A stretch of DNA of 64,000 nucleotides from Lepidonotus clava. Taxonomy: Eukaryota > Annelida > Polychaeta > Phyllodocida > Polynoidae. This document shows positions 12,877 to 24,800 of the stretch, piece after piece. A model generated the notes under the pieces. That model saw only the letters and a program-made list of their open reading frames with translations, had not been told where the DNA came from and searched no databases. Numbering within the stretch: position 1 is the first letter of the stretch; each line of letters starts with the position of its first letter. The position numbers and the translations under genes are program-made. The stretch lies in NCBI GenBank assembly GCA_936440205.1, contig OW387140.1, positions 31,183,659 through 31,247,658 of the forward strand, in the 5' to 3' direction.

Positions 12877-15800
12877 CTATTACTCACCTCCAAAGCTGTG
12901 CCTTGGTGACCGGGCGGGCTGTTGTACCTGGCTAACCCCAGTAGACACATGTACAGGACTGGCAGTGGTAACCTTAACCTCTGGCACCTCCAGGGGGTCC
13001 TCGGCCGCCCTCGGGGAGGGAGCGTCCTCCAGGGTCTGGGTGGCGACGTCGGGGATGACGAGGGGCTTGTAGGGGTGGCGCGTCTTGAGGTGGCGCTCCA
13101 GGTTGGTCTTGATGGTGAAGGAGGCCGAGCAGTAAGCGCAGGCGAAGGGCCGCTCGTTGGTGTGGGAGCGGATATGGACTTGGAGCTGGAACCAATGAGC
13201 AGCACATGAGCAACTCGCTAATACGTGCATCTACTATTTATCAAACAAATGCCATATGCGAACTAGACTTATATACTGTCAGTATGTATAATTATATGCC
13301 AATTCATTTCACCATGATTGAACCATTTAGTCGTCAATTAAAGGAAATATACTAAACATGCCATGCTAATCCAAGAAACAGGCTTATAGGACCAATTGGA
13401 TAATATTAAGCTTTACAATCTAGTGAATGTGACATGCAGGCCAGAGTGACAGTCATGCAGTGAAAGAAAATATAGAAATGCTGATAGGGCGATAGAAAAT
13501 TTGCATGAATAGCCATATAATATAAGCAGCAAATAGTATATCGTGCAAAAGAATTTCCAAATAAACTGAGCCCAGAATGATGGAAGGAATTGATCACAAT
13601 GCTGCCGTGATGAAAAGAGAAAGAATAGAGTTGCAACCAAAGAAACCAAAGCATACCTTTAAACCATGCTTGAAAAGCATTTTGCAATAGGGGCACTGAA
13701 GCCTACCGACCGTTGGGTTATAGAACTTCTGGTACTCCTTCTTGTAGCGCAGGACCCCATAGTCGGGGGCCGACTTGGCGGCAAGGAGCTGCGGCAGGGC
13801 TCGTGCAGCGACTTCTGGTGGGAGATCGCTGAGTGTCATGGCGGCTGGAGGCCGTGAGGGCGCTGTGAGGTTGGCAGGGGGCTCGTATACCGTGGAGGAG
13901 GCGCTGGAGGATGGGGTAGTGTGTGGGGTGGTAGAAGGGCTCGGTTTCACCGTCAGATCCATTGGCTCGTCGCTGGAGGGCGGGCATTGCACCATGGCGT
14001 GTCCTCCGGACATGTGTCCCTGTTCTATCTTCACCACAGCCATGGCGAGCTGCTCCATGGGGTTGAGGGGGCGGCAGGAGGAGGCGGTGGACTTCATACT
14101 GAAATCTAGGGGTTGGTCATCACCATCATCAATGTTCTGTGCCTCTGAAGAGGGAATGCTCAGTATGGGAGGGGAAGTGATGTAGGTGCCGGAGAGGGCG
14201 TTGGCGCTGGGAATAGGGATATTATGAGGTATAGGGGAAATAACAATAGGCTTCGGCGAACTATAGGCCCCGCCCATTGTAGGCGTACTACGCGCCATAG
14301 CGTTAACCGGCGACAGGGACCGATCCCCCATGGCCTCAATGCTCTCATACACCTTCGTATCTTCAGCCACCTCAGCGGCGAGCAGCTCATTGGTGAGGAT
14401 CTGCTCCTCCAGTAGCCTCTGGTCCACCTCTGGGTGGTGCTTCTGCACGTGGCGCACCGCGTTGGCTTTGGTGGAGAACCCACTCTCACAGATCTTGCAC
14501 GTGAAGGGTTTGCGCGTGCACGAGCTGTGCGAGCGGAGGTGGTGCTTTAGGGCGCGGAAGAACTTGAAGTCCTCGCCGCAGTACTTGCAGACGGTGTCGG
14601 GTGAGCCGAACGATTCGAGCTGCTCGGGAGTGGACGCCGTCGGGTACTGGTTGTAGCCGATCACGTCGTCTATGTCCTTCTTGGAGAACCGCATGTGCTT
14701 TTTCCTAAGAAACAATACGTAATGACAGGTCAGTATTGTTCATATTACATTATTTCCATGACAGAATTGTAATTTTTGGAAAATTATTCCAAAGAAATCC
14801 ATGTAATCTACTTGCAAACTCAGTTATAGGTATACGCTTGAAATAAATGTAATGACTGCCAGATTTTTGTTAATGATTCAATACCTTCTATAAATATCTA
14901 TTTTCTCATCACAAATCAATAGTAAGTTTTCTGCCAAAAACCATATGGAAATATGGACTTACCTGACGTGTCTCTCACAGTTGGCTTTGGTGGTGAAGGC
15001 GAAGCTGCAGATGCGGCATTGGAAGGGCCTCTCACCATTGTGGGTTCGGAGATGCCTTATCAGGGTGCTCTTATCAGCACTGGAGTAAGGACACAGGCTG
15101 CACTTGTAAGGGGCCAGACCAAGGTGGGTGCGTTCGTGAACTGAAGTAGAGAAAACCATGAAGTTATTACAGTATGTAATTGCATTTGAAAAAACAACGA
15201 ATGCCATTGCAGTTCTAATTGCATTTTATTGCATATCTCAACAAGGGTGTAGTTCAGAATTCAAACGTTATTATACCCTTGAACAATATGACTAAACCTA
15301 TAAATTGCAGATAAATAAATTGTCTTTAACTTGGAAAACAAACCAATTTGGAAAACAAACATATAGAATACTTACTTTTGTGGCTTTTCTGGTTGTTGAA
15401 GATCTCGGGGCAGTATTTGCACTGGATGGACTCGATGGGGCCTGAAGAGGAGGGGTCCTCAAAGTTTTGTCTGTTCTGGATGGGCACAAACCCGTTAGTG
15501 ACCATTACTGGAAGCCTCATACCGTTATCCCTCTCTTTGTTGGCCGATCCCGGCACCATAACCATGGGATTAAAGGCTTTACTATTGACCCTGGAGTTGT
15601 CCCTCTGTGGCGAGGAATGCATGCCCGAAAGGCTTTGCACCAAGCCTCCGCCTGAGCCGAAGTGACTGAGGATCTGCTGGATGTCGGCCAGGTCGCTGCA
15701 GCCGCTGGCCTCGGGGTCTCTGTGGTTGGTGAGCTGCTCACGCTGGCGGTCCTGCTGCTCGCGGAGGGCCATGAGCTGCTCGGCCTGTCTGCGGGTCGTC

Positions 15801-18800
15801 TCCCGGCGCCGCTGCTCCTGGAGCTGAGCCATACGCTGGAGCATGGGGAAGTACTCCTCGTTGATCCTCCTGTCCTCATGGCGGGGATCCACGACGGATG
15901 AGCTGCTCTGAGCAGTTTTCTCATCCTTCTTCTCTGAGTCTTTCTTCTCTGATGCCTTATTATTGGATACGGCCAGGCCAAAGCAGGTGAGGAAGTCCTC
16001 CTTGGAGACCACCTCCTGTGGGCTCTCGGCGCCGTCCTCCGTCTGGCTCACCCGCGAGACCACCTTCTCGCCGATATGCTTCAGCATGTGTTTGGCATGG
16101 GCGTGACTATCAGGCAGGTGGATCTCACAATCCCGGCACTCGCTCATATTATCAGGGGCGTGCGCGTTGCTGTGGATCCTCAAGGAGGCCTTGCAGGGGA
16201 AGGCCTTCTGGCAGATCTTGCAGGTGAAGTCGTGGAAGGCGCTGCTGGCGCAGTGCACGTTTTCGTCGCACCAGGCCTCGGCGACTAGTGGGAATTTGTC
16301 GCACGTGAAGTCGATGAAGTCGAGCTCGTGGAATCCTACGGCCACGTCAGCCCCGGAGGTCGCCGACTTGTCTGCGTTGTTGACGACCGAGCATTTGTGC
16401 TCTTCAAATCTAGAAAAAAGAAAGGAAAGTCTAATGAGTGTTTTATTTCTACAACCTTTCACTTAACTTTCAAGATAATATTATTGTGTTTATAAATACA
16501 TAGTTATAAACATTTCGTGATATAATTCGGATCTTTCTAATGATGACATTGTATTGCGAAGGTAAAAACAAACTCGTAAACATTGAATGGAGACAACACT
16601 CTTAAGAGTTACTCAAAGTCCAAGAGGAAGGAAACAATACAACATATAAAAAGATAAGAATGTCAGAGAATGAGATACACATTTATATTATTACTTCACA
16701 GCAAAATGTATCGTAACTTGGATAATAATTGGGACATGCTTTCTTTTTTAGAGGTAAGGGGTTGCAAATTTCATGCTTCAATGGCGCCTGTCAAGCCATA
16801 CATTTTTGTTTAGATAACTATACTCTATAAAAAGGGAGGGGAGACAATACTTCTGAATTAAAGGTATTCCAGCATTCATGACAACCGCAAATATGTGCTA
16901 TTACCCCCATTGGAAGCATACAAGATGGGATGGTCAATGCAAATGTACTAAACTAAACGAAAGATAAACTGGTAAAATCCCACTCATCTTTACGCAGAAG
17001 CAACGACAAAATACATAACATTCCTAAATATATATACACTACCTGTTCGAATCCTCGTTTGGCAGCTTTTGACATAAACAACCACATGTTACTATTCCAT
17101 GAATAACTCATATTATGAAACCAGTATTTACCATTAAGAACAGCATACAATCTGAATGGTCTCAACCAAAAGCGTCTAGAGTCCAAATTGTTTTACCTGA
17201 GTATATCAAACATAATGCTCAGCTTCTTTTACCAATTTATTGAATATTTCAATCAAATTTGATTGAGTTACAAGTATTTGATTGGGTTATAAATACTTGA
17301 TTAGTATTATACTTACTTGTGCATGATGAGGTCCTGTCGGGTGGAGAATGTGCGCGGGCACAGCTGGCAGGTGAAGGCAAAGTCGGGGTGTGTTTTGAGG
17401 TGGGACTCGAGGCCGTACCGACACAGGAAGGAGCACCCACACTCCGGGCACTGGTACTCTTGTTGGTCATCGCCATCTTTTGTCTCCTGGAGGATAACAG
17501 AAACAATTATTATCACTGAAAATGATAGTTGTATACATATCGCTCATGTTTTTATTCCATTTGATTCCTAGCCACATTCGTTGTCATTTCATTGGCGGCA
17601 TCTCATTGTTTGCTAGGGCAGTTTCTTATGTGAAGCTAAGAACCATTTTCATATACTACTGAAAAAGTCCGCGATACATTGAATTTATAATAAGAGAACA
17701 ACAATAACTTATGAGTAGAAATAAAGAACACACAACAAAATAATAGAACTCACCTGTTTGACAGAATCGTTGGTGGCGGCTTTTGTCGGGTGGGGCGGAC
17801 TGGGGGTGGTGGCGTTCACCGCCCTGCCCTCTGGCGACATGCCGCTGAACTCCCTCCGGATGCTGCTCATCAGTTCAAACGTCCTGCGTTTGGCGCTGGA
17901 GTTGACCAGCTCCTCCTGCTGCATGTCGTAGGTCAGCTTCCTCTTGGACCCGCTGGAGGGCAGCTCCATCGGGGGGATCCTCTTCATGGCCGGGGTGAAG
18001 CCCACCTGGCTGTAGGTGTCACTGGTGGTGGCGTACCGGGACTTGATGGGTACAGGTTCCTTACCCACTTGGGGCTTGCCGCCCCCGTCGGCCGCCACCT
18101 CCTTCTCGTGAATACGCATGTGCCGGTGCATGTTACCGTTGGTGGTGAAAGCCATGTTGCAGAATTTGCATTTGAAGGGGCGTTCACCTGCAATTGCAAA
18201 AATTGGTTATGGTTAATGTTTATGTAAATGACAAGTGCTTTTTTAATACTGGGAAGAATATAGAAAGAACAGAAATGGAAACAGAAACACATCCATTTGA
18301 AATGGTCCTATAATGTGCCATTGTTCCAAATAAAAACTAATCAGACAATGAAATCGGTTGCAAAAGGACATTATACTATGAATCATCATGGTAAGCAATT
18401 CAGGACCACAATGTGAAAGACATAATTATTGCAAATCAATATCATCAGCAATTGACAACAATCCCACAGATCTCCTGATTTACTCTCTTTTGTTAAATAT
18501 ATTCCAATATGAAACACCAAACCCTGAAATATATCGCAGAAATAATGAGCCTACCTGAGTGGACTAGCATGTGTCTGTCTAGGGAGCTCTGGGAGCTGAG
18601 CACCTTCCCGCAGATGGTGCAGGAGTTGGCGGCCACCGGCCCGCCGTTATTGTGAGATCGGATGTGTTTGGTGAGCTCCGTGTTGGAGATGACGGCCACG
18701 TGGCAGATCGGGCAGATGTACTTCTCACCGTCAACCGGCAAGATCTAGAAGAAAATACATGAAAATCTATCAGAAACTGTATCTACATGCATGTATACAT

Positions 18801-21800
18801 ATCTTTTTTCACTTTTGAGGTTGCTCTATAAGTGTATTAGTTGGATTTGTTTTTGCTATGTTTAGACTTGCTCCTCCTTTTCTTGCGAATTGAGCTGTAA
18901 TGAGTAACTTTATTCAATTAATTTAATTTTCTTATGAAAATTGAAAAAGATAGATGGAATAGGCAGGGTGTTTATAATCATGTTATGAATATCGACCATA
19001 ACTAACAATCATATAGAACCAATATGAATGGATGATTTAGTTATTCAAAACACGTGTATCAAGACACTAATCTTTCAATATTCTCTAAACACATTGCTAA
19101 AAATTCCTACCTTATCCGTCTTGCGGCGCGCTTTCTGCGGGTGCGACAGTTTGTGGGATGACCTTCCCGACCCTCCAGAGTTGGACGTAGTGGACAAGGC
19201 CGGCGAGTGCACCCTGCTACTGGGGGTACTGGAGTCACTCTGATGTAGACCAGGGAACACACTGGGTGTGGCCGTTAGGTCCTGGAGGCCCTTCTGGTCC
19301 TCCTCCTCCTGTAGGTCCGAGGTCCCGTTAAAGGCGGGCAGGTCCTCCTCGGTGTCGGAGGGGTTGTTCTCCTTGTAAAGGGCCATGTCCCGGGACAGCT
19401 GCCGCAGCAGACGCTGCTTGTCCTGCTCCATGGCGGTGGGGGCGCTACTGTCGGGGCCGCCTCCAGTGTTGTGGTTGTTCTCCCGGGTGTCGATCACCAG
19501 AGGTCGGAAATCGTCCTCCTCTTCTTCATATATCTTATGTTTGGGAGGAAACATTCATTTAATGAATAAGTTATTTTGCTTTTAACTCTTTCTCTTTTTT
19601 TAATGATTCGGAAATAGATGGACTGAGAACTGTTTCAAAACGGCATTATTTGTCATGTCATGCATCATGTCATGCTCATTTTTATCAAAAATATCATTTA
19701 TAGCATATGACACAAGATTAAAAGGTGAATGATAACGAAACTATTACCCGATCCAAAATCATCTCCACAATACATATCTCTTTGAAAACCACTAACAATT
19801 CGAATGTTAACCGAAAGTAGACAACCGGGCCAATTGGTCTATTATGTATCTGACTTTAAGGTAATGAACTATATATGATTAAATTCTTACCTTTGTGCTT
19901 TTGTTCTTCTCGTTACGTTTTTGGTCGGCCAGAGTCACCATCTCCTCGCCGCCTTCCGCGGGCCCGCCGGGGGGCGCCACTGAAACACACAAATACCAAG
20001 AACATGAAGATGACTTCAGACAGTACAACTAATGACAGGTATTTAAACTCATTGATGCAAATGATATTACCAAACAAAGCACATAAATCTTAATGCAATT
20101 GAGAGTTTCCCGTTATAGATCTGAGGTAAGCATTTTAGGATGGCACAAGATCTAGAAGTGTGATGATGATTGGTGGAGACGTTATCCATGCAATCATTTC
20201 CAAGTCAGACATAGGCCTATATGTGGTGCCAGGTATATTAGTTCCAGATGTGCTCACTTGAAGTCTCCACTCTAATCTGGGAGGAGGCGTTTCGGTTGTG
20301 AACTCACAAAGTAAAAAGCCTTGCCTCAGTGGACTTGGGATTGGAATGCTGCCAGAAGTTAACAATTGTGTTACCAGTCGGCAATAAGGTGTGCTGAATG
20401 AATGTTATTCTTGTGTATTCTCCTTATTGGAGTCCCATACAAATTGGACCAGTTCTAATCGATGATAGGTATCAGTAAGATAAGGGGCTACACGAAACTA
20501 CTGTTCCATAGCGACAGAGAAACTGTGCCGACGTGTTTCTGACGCATAGTTGTATACGTTTTTTGAAAGCCCATCCTAATATGGAATGGTCAATCTTGTA
20601 AATGATAACCGCATCGATTATTCCCATTGAAGTGGACCAACCTGTTAATCAATAATCACATGAAATGATCAGATAATGTACCTTTATCATACTTCCTTAT
20701 GGCCTATTTCACCATCGTTAAGACTACCTTATTAAGTTTTCTTCAATAACATCTCTCCTAACATCATCGTGTCCTCTATATTCCACCTTCCTTTTACATC
20801 CATACAATTACACTTCCTCATCCCCCCATCTACCATACATCTCTTCTCACCTTTCCTCTTTCGGCGACTGCGTAGAATCATGTTTCGCTCAGCCTATACA
20901 ATATCCCCCTCCTCCTGGCTCAGCTATTTACACACTAAGATCCACCACAGGGATGGCTCACACCTGGCCCATTATGGAAGGTGTGCTCTGCCACACGTAA
21001 TGGTACATCCACTTCCTGATCCCTGCTGACTAACGGTAACACCTATCTATCTTTAGACGACTCAATGTGTGTGTACATCCAAGGTAGTTGTTCCTCCTGG
21101 GCTAGTAGCGTTTAAAGGTGTGCCAGCTTTGTTGTCTTGTCAGGTGCGGCGTGTCTGTACAGGTAAGTCGTATTACATGTGCCCAGGTGATGTATGGAGC
21201 GTACAGGTGAGGCTGGATGATGTAGGCACAGGTGTCATGTGAAACACACAGGAGGGAGGGAGTCCTCCACGGTAACGCGCCACAGCACTGGGCGTCCGCA
21301 CACACTCAGAGTAGAGGGTATTGAATTATCTCCTCCAGGCTCCAGGGCTTATAGATGAGTCACAATGTATGCTGCTACAGTCCAGCCTCTACAGGTGGCT
21401 ATGTCCGAGCACGCCCCGTTACTAAAGGTATGCGGGATACAGGTAGAATCAGAGATGCTGATACCCTGATAACAGCCTGGGCCTCCTCCCGCCGTCGCCA
21501 TGGCAACTATCGCCCTCTCTGACCTCTGCTGATGACGACCTCTATCGGATTCAGGTGTCACTCAGCTGGGTCATCTATACACCATCCCCATACCCTAGGA
21601 CGTTATCTATCAATAATGTATAACTTGGAGTAACTCGGAGGAACCCTTCGGCTTTACTAAATAATTTAAAGGCTAAATTCCAGGCCCCTGACTCAACATC
21701 CTTCAATATTGATCATTCCGAAATTCTGCTGATAACACAAAGTGAAACGTCTAGGTCGGTGGATGGACGCACATAACCATTGTGCTAGGCATCACAGATT

Positions 21801-24800
21801 GGGATGGGAGGGGGCAGGTACTGATAAGGTTATCAGACTGCGTGGGCCTGCGTCACCCGCTGATAAGGGGCGGAGATCTGCACTGGCCGAGGACATGCTG
21901 AGCACTTATCACTTTTATAGAGCGGCGTCCAGCATTCGGCTGGGATTCTGAATCCTCTTATCTCGTCTCTATATACATAACTGCTCTTGCCCATAATAGC
22001 CCACATCATGTCATCCCCTTTAGCATCACCGCCGCACGTATCACCGGTTAATATCCAATATAAGAAGCTTTACTTGCCAGGGTACCCTTGGCATCTATAC
22101 GTGTTAGTGCAGGTTGTGGTATTGATTAAATGATGAAATAGTAGAGATACTACAGGTATATGAAATTCTACTGCTGGGCTATAAGACTACAAATCATACA
22201 GATCTATAGGCTGGAGGTATTTTGTCATCTTAAGGTGGCAGGGGCGTGGCAGCTGATAAGCGAGAAAATTTAGACAACTAGGTGATAAGAATGTCTTTTT
22301 AGGAAATCAAAGGAAAACATAAGACTCTTTTTGAAAATATCCCTTCCACTCTTTTTTTCTATGCCAAATGTTTTATTTACTCTTTCTCTGTGCAAGTTCA
22401 AAAATCCTTAACTTGTAGAAACTTCCACACATTTCTTCAGGCATAGTAAATATACCTTCATAAACATCTCTTTCTTTGGGAGAGGCATGCATGGACATGT
22501 AGGGAAATAAACAAGTCAGAATGGGGGGTATCCCAAGTTAAGTCTATAAATATAGGCATATAACCCAGAGCAGGTCATGTGTGACGTGTGACGTCAGCGG
22601 CGGCACCTGATGCTTTGCTTTAGAGTTTGCAGGTAGTAATGATGATGGGTTCTCAGGTGAGTGTATGGAGGGTGGGGGTATGCCTACGTCATCATCAACA
22701 GCACGTGATATGCCCAGGTATTTACCCACCTGTGGCCCCCCACCCCCTGACCCCTCCGTCTCACACAAAGACCAGCATCACGAGCACCCAGGTAAATCAG
22801 TGAGTCAATAAACACAAACCCCCAGGGAGAAGGATGGGCGGCGAAATTGGCCATCTCCATAGTACAACCATGTTTTTTGTCGGTAAACTCTCTTTACCTG
22901 TCCTCACACGCGCTTCCCATATGACAGGTGGTACCACCCTCTGTGGTCTTTGCCCGACTAAAAACAAAAGGTAGGTATAATAAGGAGATGGGGACGTTCA
23001 GCGATGCAGAACTAACCCGGGGGTATGTGGTTTGGTACTTAAAGTGCCACACAACTACTGGTCTGTGGTAGTTGCCAGTGATGTGAATTACAACAAGAGG
23101 GTGTGGTCCATCTGTAAGTGGGACCAGCCTGTAACCTGCAGCTCCACCCTACGGGCGACTGCCAAACAAGATGACGCCTTTAAACGGTTTCTACAGTTTA
23201 AAGGTACATGTATGCACAAAAACTTCATAGAATGTATACATATGGAAGGACAAAGGGATAAGAAATACCAATTATTGGTACATCATTAAATCTTCTCGCT
23301 GCCTTTCAGCAACGCCTATGTATGGAGTTTCAAAAAAAAAGACGTGATGATGTAATCCTTTTTGATTGAATAAATATAGGCGGATCATCTCGGATTCTTT
23401 TTCTATGACTGTGCTGGCGTCTTGTTATATAAAGGCAGTAAACATTGATGACGACATTATGATAAATGATAGCGCGGATGACTTCAGACCGCATGATGCA
23501 CTCAGGGGGAAAACACCCCTCAGGTCACCTGCTGTTTCCCCACTAGGGGGCGCACTAAGTAGTGGGGGCATCAGGGGGGCATTGCCAGCCAAACAGAGAC
23601 GCTGTGCCAACCCATAATAGTCAAAACGCACCGGAAGGAACCGTCGCGGCCCAGCGCTCGCAGCCGCAATCATTGTCTGTTCTCTTGCATTCTCACTCTT
23701 CTTCCCGTCATGCGTCGAGAAATGATGATGGCCCACTACTTCCGCCATGCATCAGACACCACATCCCTCTCTTGGCGGGACCCCCCTCCCACCTATAGTT
23801 ACCTGGCTGTCTGGGCGCCACAGGTATGTCCTTAACCCAGGTAAGTTGATGACGCAGGGGGATCTACTTATATCCTTCAACCTTCCGTCCTCCCCACCCT
23901 CCCCTCTGGCTCTTCCCCCTACCAAACCAAGGCGGCGTGAACCAGGACATCACCCCCTTCAGTTCTAGAAACAGTCAGTCAGTAAGTCCAGTCAGCATTG
24001 CCTGACCCCCGCCCAACCGCCCCTCCAACTCACGTCATCACTGAGAGCTTCCCTCTTATCCAATGTTCTTTTTTCCCGTGGCATTTACTTAGATATTGAG
24101 ACATAATGCAGTGAATGACCAGTTGACCAGTTGAGAATAAGTTAAAAGTATCTTAAATCAAATAAAAGAAACCTGAAGTGATCAAAGCTTGTTTAGTAAC
24201 AGACGTTGTGTGTATATGTCATTCTCACCTTCCCTTGGTGTAATAAGTATTAACCTCCAGTATATTGTAATGATTACAATATTCCTTGTTTGATCCTAAT
24301 GCCATAACACAAGTGTCCCAATTCATACTAAATGCCAAGTTATTATAGCAGAACTCTTATAAGTTCAGTCTGAGTTACCTAACCTATGTACATGTCATGC
24401 AAAGGGGTGGGGCCCACCGGGCGGTGGGTTGGGAGGGGCTTGGGTAGTACTACAAAACTTCAGTGAATGAATGTAAGTATGAATCTTAAAATAAAAGGAA
24501 GGGGTATGTGTGTAGGGAGGGGGCGTGTAAAATGTATATATGGACAACTCAGGTAAGACAGGTAAAGAGGGGGCGGTCATGTCTGGTGTTAGTAGTGGTG
24601 GTGGTTGTTGTTGTTGACGCCGGGTTTCGGTTCCCCATCTCCTGACGACGCGTCGTGACCCGCACGCCCACCTCCCGATCCCCCGTACCTGTGTGAGACA
24701 GCACCGCCTCGGCCACCACCCCACCGCCGGCCCACCACCGCCACCACCACCACCACCACCGGCACCACCACCCTTCCTCCTCATCCCACTAGACTCACCT

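Larger units (their letters stand above)
19980..24798 (-). other. Large 5' intron (or upstream DNA) with regulatory-site clusters
   Basis: A 4.8-kb interval between the proximal first coding exon and exon 2 with no coding sequence. It is richer in G+C than the gene's other introns and holds the CAGGTG cluster (21141-21557), the GATA cluster (21729-22289), a full CRE palindrome TGACGTCA (22589-22596) and a CTCF-like core (23540-23553). The density of recognisable sites suggests enhancer modules. Confidence 0.5.

Noticed and set aside
13594-13656. Frame continuing past exon 9
   Set aside because: Intron read-through after donor AAAG|GTATGC; the downstream exon completes the finger correctly.
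17044-17056. GTTCGAATCC resembling a tRNA B box
   Set aside because: No A box, acceptor stem or cloverleaf can be formed around it.
24395-24798. Extension of the MVVMVS frame to 140 codons
   Set aside because: It runs through a strong GTGAGT donor into a CCA repeat and low-complexity sequence; the spliced form fits the gene phase.
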